DNA from: Nitrososphaerota archaeon
GTDB taxonomy: Archaea > Thermoproteota > Nitrososphaeria > Nitrososphaerales > Gagatemarchaeaceae
Direction of reading: 5' to 3'
Assembly: GCA_028866945.1 (NCBI GenBank)
Contig: JAGWHE010000002.1
Span: 1-64,000, forward strand
DNA: 64,000 nt
In this document: positions 47,203 through 55,890 of the stretch, in pieces
How positions within the stretch are numbered: position 1 is the first letter of the stretch
Layout of the letters: every line of letters starts with the position of its first letter
Notes under the pieces: generated by a model
Told to the model about the DNA's origin: nothing
The model's database searches: none
Seen by the model: the letters and a program-made list of their open reading frames with translations, nothing else
Made by a program: the position numbers and the translations under genes

Positions 47203-48076
47203 TGGCGCCCGGCGAGCCCCACTCGTAGAACCCCTTCCCAGACTTCCTCCCCATCATCCCGGCCCTCACCATCTCTTTCAGGAGCGGGCTAGGCCTGTAC
47301 TTCGAGTCCTGGAACTCGTTCATGAACACCTGGGTGATGTTCAGCGTAGTGTCCAGGCCGACGTAGTCGAGGAGCTGCAGCGGGCCCATGGGCCAGTTCA
47401 GCCCCAGCTTGACCGCCTTGTCGATGTCCTCGGGGTCGGCGACTCCCTCCTGGACCAGGAATATCGCCTCGTTGAGCGCTGGGACGAGTATCCTGTTGAC
47501 TATGAACCCCGGAGAGTCGACCTTACAGAGGACAGTCTCCTTCCCGAACTTCGCCGACGCCTCCCTGACCCTCTGGACCGTGGCGTCAGAAGTCTTCTTC
47601 CCCTTGATGATCTCGACGAGGGGCATGAGCTGCGGTGGGTTGAAGAAGTGCATCCCGCACACGTTCTCCGGCCTCTTCGTCGCCGAGCCTAGCAGGGTGA
47701 TGCTGATGGACGAGGTGTTGGACGCAAGTATGGTGTCGCCGCCGGCGAGCTCCGACAGCTTCCTGTAGAGCTCGAGCTTCAGCTTCGGGTCTTCGGTGGC
47801 CGCTTCTATGACCAACCCGCTCCCGCGGACAGCCTCCGCCAGGTCCAGCGTGGGGTGGATCCGGCCCAGCACCGCCTCTCCCTGGTCTTTCGCCAGCTTC
47901 CCCTTCTCGACGAACTTGCCGACGCTGTCCTTGATCATCTTCATCCCCCTGTCCACGAAGCTCTGCTCGACGTCGAGCAGGGAGACTTCGTACCCGCCCA
48001 CCTGTGAGGAGACCTGGGCGATGCCGTGTCCCATCAGCCCGGCCCCCAGAACTGTGACCTTCTCGCCGCTGACCAT
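47189..48076 (-). CDS. 3-hydroxyacyl-CoA dehydrogenase
   Basis: This single-function 3-hydroxyacyl-CoA/3-hydroxybutyryl-CoA dehydrogenase of 295 residues has an NAD Rossmann motif 'VLGAGLMGHGIAQVSS', 'ILASNTSSISIT', and 'GMHFFNPPQLMPLVEII' with the catalytic His. The C-terminal domain has 'PGFIVNRILVPALNEA' and ends in 'GRKSGKGFYEW'. ATG 48076 is preferred because a GGTTAAGG box near 48100 sits about 26 bases upstream. It oxidises the product of the enoyl-CoA hydratases. No acyl-CoA ligase or acyl-CoA dehydrogenase gene lies in the window. Confidence 0.93.
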   Translation of the reverse strand: MVSGEKVTVLGAGLMGHGIAQVSSQVGGYEVSLLDVEQSFVDRGMKMIKDSVGKFVEKGKLAKDQGEAVLGRIHPTLDLAEAVRGSGLVIEAATEDPKLKLELYRKLSELAGGDTILASNTSSISITLLGSATKRPENVCGMHFFNPPQLMPLVEIIKGKKTSDATVQRVREASAKFGKETVLCKVDSPGFIVNRILVPALNEAIFLVQEGVADPEDIDKAVKLGLNWPMGPLQLLDYVGLDTTLNITQVFMNEFQDSKYRPSPLLKEMVRAGMMGRKSGKGFYEWGSPGATKQK

Positions 48077-48102
48077 GGTGCCTCGGGTCCCGAAACTCGT
48101 CC

Positions 48103-48948
48103 TTAACCTTTGGCGGCCCTGCGTTCGAACAGGATGTTGGAGTAGTTCCGCCTGAACCCCGCAAGTCTGAGCTGGCGGATTATGGGGGAGCCTTGTGGAA
48201 GAAAGATCCATCGCTCGGTCGCCTTCTCCCATCCCGCCGTCAGCCCCTTCGCCAGCCTGACCGCGTCCCCCGGGTCGCCGCCAAGGAAGCAGATCTGCTT
48301 CCAGGCCTCGGGCTCTCTGCCCCCGTCGCGGACCACCGCCGCTGCCCGACCGAGGCGCCAGACTGCCCCTTCGCAGACAAGGAGGTCGACGACCTCCGGT
48401 GTCAGCGACGCTGCCGCGAAGTCGTGCCAGAAGACCCCGCCCCCCAGGCGATACTCAGCCGACCCCCTGATCGCTGCGTAGGCATCGGCCGTTTCGCCCA
48501 GTCCGACCCGCCTGGCATCACCGGCTCCCCGGCTGACCCGCGGCGGTTCGTAGACGCTGAACCTGGCTGTCTCCCTGAATTCTATCCTGGCGATCTGCCT
48601 GTGCGCCGTGTGGTTCCTCGACCCGCTCGTGAGCCGGAACGTTGTGATCCCGAGCCCCTTCGCCACCCTCATCGAGTTCTCCCCCAGCATCGAAGCTAGG
48701 CCCCTGCTCCTGTACTCCGGGTGCACCCTGACGCCCTCGAACCACGCCGACCCGTCCTCCATGAGTCTCATCCTGTTCATGCCTACTGGGACCCCATCGA
48801 CGACCACGACGTACATCCTGTTCTTCGTGTCCCGTATCCACCTATCCCAGACCGTGGGGATGTAATCGTGCCCGCCCCAGACGTCCTTGATGAAGCTCAT
48901 CAGCGGGGCCTTGTCGGACCTGCGCGCCGGGCGGATTCTCGCGTCCAT
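48103..48948 (-). CDS. GNAT-family N-acetyltransferase
   Basis: This 281-residue protein has an N-terminal GNAT domain: 'IRPARRSDKAPLMSFIKDVWGGHDYIPTVWDRW', and 'WFEGVRVHPEYRSRGLASMLGENSMRVAKGLGITTFRLTSGSRNHTAHRQIARIEFRE' with the R-S-R-G-L-A acetyl-CoA loop. A second domain of about 120 residues has no clear motif but looks like a decayed GNAT repeat. ATG 48948 fits the domain start; the longer frame would run into the tRNA gene on the other strand. The substrate is unknown. Confidence 0.82.
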   Translation of the reverse strand: MDARIRPARRSDKAPLMSFIKDVWGGHDYIPTVWDRWIRDTKNRMYVVVVDGVPVGMNRMRLMEDGSAWFEGVRVHPEYRSRGLASMLGENSMRVAKGLGITTFRLTSGSRNHTAHRQIARIEFRETARFSVYEPPRVSRGAGDARRVGLGETADAYAAIRGSAEYRLGGGVFWHDFAAASLTPEVVDLLVCEGAVWRLGRAAAVVRDGGREPEAWKQICFLGGDPGDAVRLAKGLTAGWEKATERWIFLPQGSPIIRQLRLAGFRRNYSNILFERRAAKG

Positions 48949-49027
48949 GGCCTCCCCGCGGCCCTTCCGCTTATCAACCCGTCCCCGGCTAAAGGATAAG
49001 AACTCAGGAACAGACGTGGACGTCAGG

Positions 49028-49124
49028 GCCGGGGTGGCAGAGCGGTTATTGCGCGGGCCTTGAGTCCAACGCAAGACAGCCCGTGACCTCATCGGTCGCG
49101 TGGGTTCGAATCCTACCCCCGGCG
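49028..49124 (+). tRNA. tRNA-Ser (TGA) with a 13-nt intron at 37/38
   Basis: The acceptor arms GCCGGGG (49028-49034) and CCCCGGC (49117-49123) pair fully. Discriminator G and a long variable arm (GACC/GGTC hairpin) indicate serine rather than leucine. The anticodon stem is CGGGC (49054-49058) with GCCCG (49079-49083). The loop reads C-T-TGA-G, then an intron of 13 bases at 49065-49077, then A. A splice site can be drawn: CTTG (49059-49062) pairs with CAAG (49072-49075), with 3-base bulges AGT (49063-49065) and ACA (49076-49078). The expected cuts are at 49064/49065 and 49077/49078, the canonical position. The T arm is GTGGG-TTCGAAT-CCTAC. A complete CCA is not encoded. Confidence 0.88.
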
Positions 49125-49136
49125 CCTGAACTCACA

Positions 49137-49874
49137 CTAGCTTTCGCGCCACTTCATCCTGAACGATACGGCCAGCAGCATGATGAAGGTCGCAGCGAGG
49201 AGGGCCCCGAACCCCCAGGCGGGTTCGATCGAATAGCCGAGCCCTATGGCCCCCTGGAAGAGCGAGGACGCCTCCGTTGTCGGGATCACCACCGCCAGGG
49301 GGACAAGGTATGGGGGAAGGACGTTCACCGAGTAGTACACCGGGGGGAGGACCGACAGCATGGTGGTGATGAACCCGTTGATTATGAACGCGTTCTGGGT
49401 GTTCGGGGCATAGGCCGAGAAGAAGAAGCCGAGGCTGGTGGTGGTCACCCAGAGGAGTATCACAACCCCGAGGCAGGAGACCAGCGCGGCCAGCGACGCC
49501 CCCTGGCCGGCAATCAGCCCGAAGAGTATTATCAGGGCGGGGGCCCCGAAGATCAGCTCGGAGAGGGCGACGCCGAACATGTAGATCAGCGGGGACACCG
49601 GGGACGCGACCACCATGTCCTGGAACCTGTTCTGCAGCTTGTAGGAGGCCAGGTCCGTCCCGACGAAGAGCCCCAGCTCGGTGGTTATCATCGTCAGGGC
49701 GCCCGCCAGCCCGTAGGGAAGGGCAGTCCCGTTGCTCGCAACGAACAGTATGAACAGCAGCGTGAACGGCGTGGAGAACACGAACGCCATGAAGAGCGGG
49801 TTCCTGATCATCGGGGTGAACCCCAGGTAGTACATTATCGCCCAGAGGGACCTCAGGGTCTTCCTAGCTCCCAT
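49137..49874 (-). CDS. ABC-2 type exporter permease
   Basis: This 245-residue membrane protein has six predicted segments and is the permease half of an ABC-2 (DrrB-like) exporter. The C-terminal part 'LPPVYYSVNVLPPYLVPLAVVIPTTEASSLFQGAIGLG' has the P-x-x-Y-P/S-turn typical of the family before the last two helices. It overlaps the ATP-binding gene by 11 bases. The pair would move a lipid, drug or polysaccharide out of the cell; the substrate is unknown. Confidence 0.85.
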   Translation of the reverse strand: MGARKTLRSLWAIMYYLGFTPMIRNPLFMAFVFSTPFTLLFILFVASNGTALPYGLAGALTMITTELGLFVGTDLASYKLQNRFQDMVVASPVSPLIYMFGVALSELIFGAPALIILFGLIAGQGASLAALVSCLGVVILLWVTTTSLGFFFSAYAPNTQNAFIINGFITTMLSVLPPVYYSVNVLPPYLVPLAVVIPTTEASSLFQGAIGLGYSIEPAWGFGALLAATFIMLLAVSFRMKWRES

Positions 49875-50787
49875 TCTCCCCCTCCCTCTCCGCCTCTCCG
49901 ACTATGTCCACGAACACGTCGTCGAGCGTCACCGGGCTTATCGCGATACTCGCGTTTCGGGCCACCGCCTCGTCGCCGAGCCTCCTCGCCCCGGACGCGT
50001 CGGTGAGCACCCTGTACCGCCCCGCGATGGTCACCACGTGGCCGAAGGCGCCAAGCTCACTCCTGTCGAAGCTGTCGAAGACGTCTACCCTGGTCGTCCT
50101 GCTCGTGACCGCAGCCTTCACACTCCGAGGGGTGCCCGCGGCCATGACCTTCCCCTTGTTGATGATCACCAGGCTGTCGGAGAGGGCCTCGGCCTCGTCC
50201 ATGTAGTGAGTCGTGAGGATGATGGTCTTTCCGGTCCTCTTCAGGCGGGTCAGCTGGTCCCAAACTCTCCGGCGGTTCACCGGGTCCAGGCCGATGGTGG
50301 GCTCGTCCAGGAAGATCAGGTCCGCGTCTGTCCTCACCACCATGGCGACGATCACCCTCTGCTTGAGCCCCCCAGACAGCCAGTCCGAGTTCGTGTCCGC
50401 CACATCCGTCAACTCGAGGTCCTCCAGCGCCTCCCGCGCCCTCTTCGCCGCCTCCTCCTTCTCCATCCCCCGCATCCTCAGGCCGAGGAGGACGTGATCC
50501 CTCGGGGTGAGAGGGTAGATGGTCTCGGCCTCCTGGGGCGCGATGGCGATCCTCTCCCTCAGCGCCTTCGCCTCCTTCACCGCGTCCAGCCCCAAGACGG
50601 TCACGCTCCCGGACGTGGGGAGGAGCTGGGTGCTGGCGATCCTCAGAAAGGTGGTCTTCCCCGCCCCGTTCCTCCCGAGCATGGTGAATATCTGGCCCGA
50701 CTCTATCTCCAGGTCTAGGCTGTCGAGCGCAGGCTGCTTCCCCTTTCTGTAGACCTTCGTGAGCCCCCGCGCAGTCAGCGCCTTCAA
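49864..50787 (-). CDS. ABC transporter ATP-binding protein (DrrA-like)
   Basis: This 307-residue ATPase has Walker A 'LGRNGAGKTTFLR', the Q-loop in 'IAPQEAETIYPLTPRDHV', signature 'LSGGLKQRV', Walker B 'ADLIFLDEPTIGLDP' and the H-switch 'LTTHYMDEAEALSD'. A C-terminal domain of about 80 residues follows, as in DrrA-type exporters. The signature has L in place of the usual Q (LSGGL rather than LSGGQ). It precedes and overlaps the permease gene. It is divergent from the ferrochelatase gene with 94 bases between them. Confidence 0.93.
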   Translation of the reverse strand: MKALTARGLTKVYRKGKQPALDSLDLEIESGQIFTMLGRNGAGKTTFLRIASTQLLPTSGSVTVLGLDAVKEAKALRERIAIAPQEAETIYPLTPRDHVLLGLRMRGMEKEEAAKRAREALEDLELTDVADTNSDWLSGGLKQRVIVAMVVRTDADLIFLDEPTIGLDPVNRRRVWDQLTRLKRTGKTIILTTHYMDEAEALSDSLVIINKGKVMAAGTPRSVKAAVTSRTTRVDVFDSFDRSELGAFGHVVTIAGRYRVLTDASGARRLGDEAVARNASIAISPVTLDDVFVDIVGEAEREGENGS

Positions 50788-50881
50788 GCTGGCTCCGCCG
50801 CCGCCTGGCCTGAATTAATACCGATTCCCTCCCGCCGAACCTATTTATCGAGGGCGCGAGCCGGCGTGAAACGCCTTCCTC

Positions 50882-51829
50882 ATGGAAAGAGTGGGAGTCG
50901 TCCTCATGACCTACGGGTCCCCGAAGACCCTTTCTGACATACCCGCGTATCTGAAGAAGGTGAGAGGGGGGAGGGACCCCGACGAAGGCCTCGTCGCCGA
51001 GTTCAAGCGCAGGTACAGGCTGATAGGTGGTTCCCCGCTCCTCCGTATCACACGGGCCCAGGCGGCCGCTCTCCAGAAGGAGCTCAATCGGTCGCACCCC
51101 GAAAGGCGGCACAGGGTGGTGGCCGGGATGAGGTTCGCCCCACCATTCGTGGCCGACGTCGTCACCGAAGCCGCCGAAGGCTCCGACATGGTGGTAGGCC
51201 TGGTGATGTCCCCGCAGTTCTCGCCGATCATAATGGGCGGCTACCTCGAAGCCATCAGAGGGGCCGTATCCGCCCTGAAGGGAGAGCGTCCGGAGCTCCG
51301 GGTCGCGGGCGAGTGGCACCTCGAGCCTCACTTTGTCGAGGCTCTTTCCAAGAACCTGAGGCGCGGCCTGGAGAGTTTCGACCGCGGGGTCCGCGATGAC
51401 GTCCAGGTGCTCATGACCGCGCACAGCATGCCGAAGCGCGTGATACGGAAGGAGGACTACTACATCGAGCAGCTGAAAGATACGGCCGCTGCCGTAGCCT
51501 CGGCCGCCGGGCTCCCGAAGGAAAGGTGGGGCTTCTGCTACCAGAGCGCGGGGCACACCCCTGAAGAGTGGCTGAGGCCAGACTTCGCCGACATCATGCC
51601 TGCCCTGGCCGCGGCGGGCCGCAGGCACGTGCTGATCTCGCCCGTCCAGTTCCTGGCAGACCACCTCGAGACGCTCTACGACATCGACATAGCAGCCCGC
51701 AAGCAGGCGGAGGACGAGGGGATCGAGTTCAGGCGCGTGGCCGCGCTCAACGACTCCCCCCTGTTCGTGAAGGCGCTGGCGGCGGTCGTCGAGAAGACAA
51801 TCTCAGAGCCGCCGGTCCTCGCTGCCTGA
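50882..51829 (+). CDS. hemH: Ferrochelatase, coproporphyrin (CpfC) type
   Basis: This enzyme inserts Fe2+ into a porphyrin. The 315-residue protein starts 'VGVVLMTYGSPKTLSDIPAYLKKVRGG', with Y11 in the place of the axial tyrosine of Bacillus coproporphyrin ferrochelatase (…AYGTP…). 'RYRLIGGSPLLRITRAQAAAL' follows. The catalytic His is in 'LMTAHSMPKRVI' and the Glu in 'FLADHLETLYDID'. The start resembles CpfC more than the protoporphyrin enzymes, which lack that Y-G-T/S-P. A TTTATCG box near 50842-50848 precedes it. It faces the other heme genes (converging with hemE), and a ChdC/HemQ gene in the cluster supports the coproporphyrin route. Confidence 0.92.
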   Translation: MERVGVVLMTYGSPKTLSDIPAYLKKVRGGRDPDEGLVAEFKRRYRLIGGSPLLRITRAQAAALQKELNRSHPERRHRVVAGMRFAPPFVADVVTEAAEGSDMVVGLVMSPQFSPIIMGGYLEAIRGAVSALKGERPELRVAGEWHLEPHFVEALSKNLRRGLESFDRGVRDDVQVLMTAHSMPKRVIRKEDYYIEQLKDTAAAVASAAGLPKERWGFCYQSAGHTPEEWLRPDFADIMPALAAAGRRHVLISPVQFLADHLETLYDIDIAARKQAEDEGIEFRRVAALNDSPLFVKALAAVVEKTISEPPVLAA

Positions 51830-51850
51830 CCCCTCCGGGGGTCTCAGGGC

Positions 51851-52882
51851 CTACCTGCGCTTCGACGTGGCCCCGTGGACGAGCTGGACCAGCCGTCTCA
51901 GGTTCTCCGGCGGGGTCTCCCTCAGCACGCCGTGGCCGAGGTTGAACACGTGCCCCCTCCTCCCAGCCGCCTCCTCGAGGATCCGGTTCGCCCCCTTCTC
52001 CATCACCTTCCCCCCCGCCGCAGCGGCCGCCGGGTCGAGGTTCCCCTGGACCCCCTTGGTCCCCGCGGTCCTCTCCCAAACTGTCCCGATGGGCACCCTC
52101 CAGTCCACGCTCAGCACGTCGGGCCCAGTCCGAGCGAAGTCCTCGACCAGGGTCCCCGAGTTGGCGCAGAAGTGAATGGTCGGCACCTTCCTCCCCAGGG
52201 CCCCGAAGATCTCCTTCGTGTACGGCATGGCGAACGTCCGATAGTCCTCCGGGGACAGGCACCCCACCCAGCTGTCGAAGAGCTGGGCCGCGCTGACCCC
52301 GTCCCTCACCTGGGCCCTCAGATAGACAATCACCAGCCTGGTGAGGCGCGACATGAGCGACCTCCACACGTCCGGTTCTGTGTACATCAGGCTCTTCGTC
52401 TTCTGGAAGTCGCGGGTGGGGGACCCCTCGACGAGGTAGCTGGCGAGGGTGAATGGCGCCCCCGAGAACCCCACCAGGGGCGTCCCGCGCAGCTTCTTGA
52501 CCGCCAGCCTGATAGTGCCGAGGACGTTGTCCACATGCCTGTCCGGGTCGAACTCCGAAAGGGCCTCGACGTCCTTCATGGTCCTGATGGGGTTCTGTAT
52601 CACCGGCCCGAGGTTCTCCTCGATCCTGAACTTGACCCCGACCCCTTCGAGGGGGAGCATGATGTCGGCGAACATCACCGCGGCGTCGACTCCCAGCCGC
52701 CTCACCGGGTCCACGGTCACGTCCGACGCGAGCTCTGGGTCTTTGGCGATTTCGAGAATGCCCTTGGTGGTCCTGAGCTTCCTGTAGCTCGGGAGGTACC
52801 TCCCGGCCTGGCGCATGAACCAGACGGGGGTGTGGTCCACTTGCTTTCTGCGGCACGCGTCTACGAAGGTGCTCTCAGTCAA
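51851..52882 (-). CDS. hemE: Uroporphyrinogen III decarboxylase
   Basis: HemE converts uroporphyrinogen III to coproporphyrinogen III by four decarboxylations. The 343-residue protein has 'TPVWFMRQAGRYLPSYRKLR' at the N-terminus, including the substrate-binding R-Q-A-G-R, then 'AVMFADIMLPLEGVGVKFRIEENLGPVI' with the key Asp, and 'FSGAPFTLASYLVEG'. The C-terminal part has 'FNLGHGVLRETPPENLRRLV'. It is the last gene of the seven-gene operon. Its ATG overlaps the hemL stop by 4 bases. Most archaea make heme through siroheme and lack hemE, so its presence is significant. Confidence 0.94.
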   Translation of the reverse strand: MTESTFVDACRRKQVDHTPVWFMRQAGRYLPSYRKLRTTKGILEIAKDPELASDVTVDPVRRLGVDAAVMFADIMLPLEGVGVKFRIEENLGPVIQNPIRTMKDVEALSEFDPDRHVDNVLGTIRLAVKKLRGTPLVGFSGAPFTLASYLVEGSPTRDFQKTKSLMYTEPDVWRSLMSRLTRLVIVYLRAQVRDGVSAAQLFDSWVGCLSPEDYRTFAMPYTKEIFGALGRKVPTIHFCANSGTLVEDFARTGPDVLSVDWRVPIGTVWERTAGTKGVQGNLDPAAAAAGGKVMEKGANRILEEAAGRRGHVFNLGHGVLRETPPENLRRLVQLVHGATSKRR

Positions 52883-54165
52883 TGTCCGAGGACCTCCAGG
52901 GACTTGGCTGCCGCGGCTGCAGTTCGGCCTATGTCGGCCTCTGTGTGAGCCAGCGAGACGAAGATGGTCTCGAAGGCTGAAGGGGGGAGGTACGCCCCTT
53001 CTTCGAGCATCCTCCAGAAGAACCTGCCGTAGAGCTTCGCGTCCGTCTTCTTGGCCTCGGCGAAGTTGCGGACGGGGCCGGCCGTGAAGAAGAGCCCGAG
53101 CATCGACCCCACCCTGCTAAGGGTCACGTCCACCCCCGCCGCTTCGGCCGCCGAGCGCAGCCCTTCCTCCAGGGCACTCGCCCTTTTCTCAAGCAAGGAA
53201 TAGGACCCGCTCCCAATGAGCTCCAGCGCCTTCAGCCCCGCCGCCATGGCCACAGGGTTCCCCGAGAGCGTCCCCGCCTGGTACACCGGCCCCTCTGGCG
53301 ACACCATCTCCATGACCTCCTTCCGCCCGCCGTAGGCGCCCACCGGAAACCCCCCGCCGATCACCTTCCCGAGGGTCGTCAGGTCTGGCTTGATCCCGAA
53401 CGCCCCCTGGGCGCCCTGGGGCCCGACCCTGAACCCGGTTATCACCTCGTCGAATATCAGGAGCGAGCCGCTGTCCGAGCATGCCCTCCTAAGGGCCTGC
53501 AGGAACCCCCTCTCCGGAGGGACGACCCCCATGTTCCCTGCCACCGGCTCGACGATCGCCGCGGCGATGCCGCTCCCCTCCTTTCTGAAGGCCTCCTCCA
53601 CTGCCCCAACGTCGTTGTACGGGACCGTCACGGTGTCCGCTACGCTCCCCGGCGTGACCCCCGCCGATGTTGGGAGGTCGAGGGTGGCCATCCCCGAGCC
53701 CGCCTTCGTAAGGAAGGGGTCGGCGTGCCCGTGGTAGCACCCTTCGAACTTCAGCACCTTGTTCCTCTTCGTGTACCCTCTCGCCACCCGCAGCGCGGAC
53801 ATCGTCGCCTCGGTCCCTGAGTTGACGAAGCGCACCTTCTCGATTGACGGGACGGATCTGCATATATTCTCCGCGAGGAGGACCTCGTCCTCGGTCGGCG
53901 CGCCGAAGCTCGTCCCGTTCTTCATCCTCTGGGTGACGTAGGCCGCGATCCTCCCGTCCGCGTGCCCGTGAATCAACGCCCCCCATGAACAGACGTAGTC
54001 CACGTATCTGTTCCCGTCGGCGTCCCAGATGCGGGCTCCCTTCCCCCTGGCGATGAACTTTGGGGTCCCCCCCACGGACCTGAACGCCCGCACGGGGCTC
54101 GAGACCCCGCCTACCATGACCTTCGTCGCCCTGCTGTAGAGCCCCACGGACCTCCGCTGCTTCAT
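52879..54165 (-). CDS. hemL: Glutamate-1-semialdehyde 2,1-aminomutase
   Basis: This PLP enzyme makes 5-aminolevulinate from glutamate-1-semialdehyde. The 428-residue protein has 'MVGGVSSPVRAFRSVGGTPKFI' near the N-terminus, 'FVNSGTEATMSALRVARGYTKRNKVLKFEGCYHGHAD', 'DEVITGFRVGPQGAQG' and the PLP lysine in 'TTLGKVIGGGFPVGAYGG'. ATG 54165 is chosen 7 bases after the hemQ stop; the longer frame overlaps hemQ and is rejected. It works directly after HemA in the C5 pathway. Confidence 0.95.
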   Translation of the reverse strand: MKQRRSVGLYSRATKVMVGGVSSPVRAFRSVGGTPKFIARGKGARIWDADGNRYVDYVCSWGALIHGHADGRIAAYVTQRMKNGTSFGAPTEDEVLLAENICRSVPSIEKVRFVNSGTEATMSALRVARGYTKRNKVLKFEGCYHGHADPFLTKAGSGMATLDLPTSAGVTPGSVADTVTVPYNDVGAVEEAFRKEGSGIAAAIVEPVAGNMGVVPPERGFLQALRRACSDSGSLLIFDEVITGFRVGPQGAQGAFGIKPDLTTLGKVIGGGFPVGAYGGRKEVMEMVSPEGPVYQAGTLSGNPVAMAAGLKALELIGSGSYSLLEKRASALEEGLRSAAEAAGVDVTLSRVGSMLGLFFTAGPVRNFAEAKKTDAKLYGRFFWRMLEEGAYLPPSAFETIFVSLAHTEADIGRTAAAAAKSLEVLGH

Positions 54166-54172
54166 GGCCTCT

Positions 54173-54895
54173 CTACCCCAGCAGCCTGACCATCGACTGG
54201 TGGTCCACGGCGGCGCAGGTGAAGATCGGGGTCTCCCTTTCGGTGTACTTGCTCGCGTCGGAAGACCGCAGCTCCTCCACAAGATCGAGGAACTCGCCGG
54301 GGTCGTCTCCCTCGAATGCGAGGACGAACTCCTGGTCGTCCAGCCCGAAGGAGTACCCCGTGTTGATCTTGATGGAGGGGTACTTGTGGCCGATCTTGAA
54401 GTGCTCCGCCATGATCCTCTGGCGCTCGACGAAGGGGACCTTGTACCACTCCCTCTTCTTCACCAGAGGGTATACGAAGGCGTACTTCGTCTGCCGTCTG
54501 GGCCCTTCCTCCGTCTCACCCTCCTGGCCCGGGTGGCGGTGCGAGCCGATATACTTCGACTTCCTCGTCATCGCAAGGAACGAATACGGCACGTCGAGGC
54601 GCTTGCCCAGCCCCGTGGCCAGCAGCTCTGCGACGAGCTCCTGGACGGGCGCCAGGTCCTCGGCTACGATCCAGAGCATGAAGTCGACGTCCCCCCTTGT
54701 CCCCACGAGGGTGTAGGTGCGGATGTCGAGGGTCCGAGAGTACTTCTCGAGGACGGACAGGAACTCCGCCGCCCCTTCCGACTTCTCGTCCTCCTGCAGC
54801 GACCGCCACTCCCTCGCGGCCTTGAAGAAGACGTAGCGCATGAACCTCCTCTTCCCCTGCTCCTCCGCCGCCGGGCGCGTCGTCTGCTCCTCCAT
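54173..54895 (-). CDS. hemQ: Coproheme decarboxylase (ChdC/HemQ), chlorite dismutase family
   Basis: This enzyme would turn coproheme into heme b by two oxidative decarboxylations. The 240-residue protein has 'FVYPLVKKREWYKVPFVERQRIMAEHFKIGHKYPSIK' near residue 135: a Tyr in 'YPLVKKREWY' at the position of the catalytic tyrosine of ChdC, and a His in 'MAEHFKIG' at the heme ligand position. 'GYSFGLDDQEFVLAFEGDDP' follows. No arginine is present in the segment before GLDDQEF, where true chlorite dismutases have their distal Arg. ATG 54895 overlaps the hemB stop (TGATG). Its place within a heme operon strongly supports the role. Confidence 0.9.
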   Translation of the reverse strand: MEEQTTRPAAEEQGKRRFMRYVFFKAAREWRSLQEDEKSEGAAEFLSVLEKYSRTLDIRTYTLVGTRGDVDFMLWIVAEDLAPVQELVAELLATGLGKRLDVPYSFLAMTRKSKYIGSHRHPGQEGETEEGPRRQTKYAFVYPLVKKREWYKVPFVERQRIMAEHFKIGHKYPSIKINTGYSFGLDDQEFVLAFEGDDPGEFLDLVEELRSSDASKYTERETPIFTCAAVDHQSMVRLLG

Positions 54896-55890
54896 CACCA
54901 CCCCTCCTCGATCCACCTGGACGCCTGCTCGGCGAAGTAGGTGATTATCAGGTCCGCTCCCGCCCCCCTTATCCCGGTGAGCACCTCCTGGACAGCCAGC
55001 TTCTCGTCGAGCCAGCCGTTGAGCGCAGCGGCCTTCAGCATCGAGTACTCTCCGCTGACGTTGTACGCCGCCAGGGGGACGTCGAACCTCCTCCTGGCCT
55101 CCGCTATCACGTCAAGGTAGGCGAGCGCAGGCTTGACCATCACCATGTCCGCCCCCTCCTCGACATCCAGGCGGATCTCCCTCATCGCCTCTCTCCTGTT
55201 CCCCGGCTGCATCTGGTAACTTCGCCTGTCACCGAACGAAGGTGCCGACCCGGCGGCGCTCCTGAACGGCTTGTAGAAGGCTGAGGCGTGCTTCGCCGAA
55301 TAGCCCATCACTATCGTGTCGTCGCTCCCGGACTCCTCCAGGGCCTTCCTGATGGCGAGCACCTGGCCGTCCATCATGGCGCTGGGGGCCACTACGTCCG
55401 CCCCGGCCCTGGCGTATTCGACCGCGGCCCTGGCCAGCAGGGGGAGCGTCCTGTCGTTGTCGACCTCCTTCCCTGCGAGGACCCCGCAGTGGCCGTGGGA
55501 GGTGTACTCGCACATACACACGTCCGCCATCGCCACCAGCTCCGGGAAGCTGGGCTTTATCGCGCGGAGCGTCCTGGGGATGATACCGTCCCTGGCGTAG
55601 GCGCCGGTCCCAGCCTCGTCCTTGGAGTCAGGGACCCCGAAGAGCAGGACCCCCCTTATCCCTGCCCCGGTGAGCCTTTCGAGGTACTTCGGGAGCTCGT
55701 CGACAGAGTGCCTCGACACCCCGGGCATCCCTTCTATCTCTTCGACCCTGCCCTCCCCCTCGGTCACAAAGACGGGAGCGACGAGCATGTCCTGGTGCAG
55801 CCGGGTCTCCCTAAGCATCCTCCGGATCGACTCGGTCCTCCTCAGGCGGCGCGCCCTGCCCTCTATCCTCAACCGCTGCTCCTCAAGCAT
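54895..55890 (-). CDS. hemB: Porphobilinogen synthase (5-aminolevulinate dehydratase)
   Basis: This enzyme joins two 5-aminolevulinate molecules to porphobilinogen. The 331-residue protein has the zinc-ligand cysteine cluster 'DVCMCEYTSHGHCGV' near residue 120, and the two Schiff-base lysines in 'IVMGYSAKHASAFYKPFR' and 'GADMVMVKPALAYLDVI'. 'PLAAYNVSGEYSMLKAAA' follows. All three cysteines of the zinc site are present, so it is the Zn type. Its ATG overlaps the hemD stop by 8 bases. Confidence 0.96.
   Translation of the reverse strand: MLEEQRLRIEGRARRLRRTESIRRMLRETRLHQDMLVAPVFVTEGEGRVEEIEGMPGVSRHSVDELPKYLERLTGAGIRGVLLFGVPDSKDEAGTGAYARDGIIPRTLRAIKPSFPELVAMADVCMCEYTSHGHCGVLAGKEVDNDRTLPLLARAAVEYARAGADVVAPSAMMDGQVLAIRKALEESGSDDTIVMGYSAKHASAFYKPFRSAAGSAPSFGDRRSYQMQPGNRREAMREIRLDVEEGADMVMVKPALAYLDVIAEARRRFDVPLAAYNVSGEYSMLKAAALNGWLDEKLAVQEVLTGIRGAGADLIITYFAEQASRWIEEGW

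Noticed and set aside
49028-49124. tRNA-Leu
   Set aside because: The discriminator is G and the anticodon after splicing is TGA, both indicating serine.
54173-54895. Chlorite dismutase
   Set aside because: No arginine is seen in the distal-site segment before GLDDQEF, and the gene is embedded in a heme operon.
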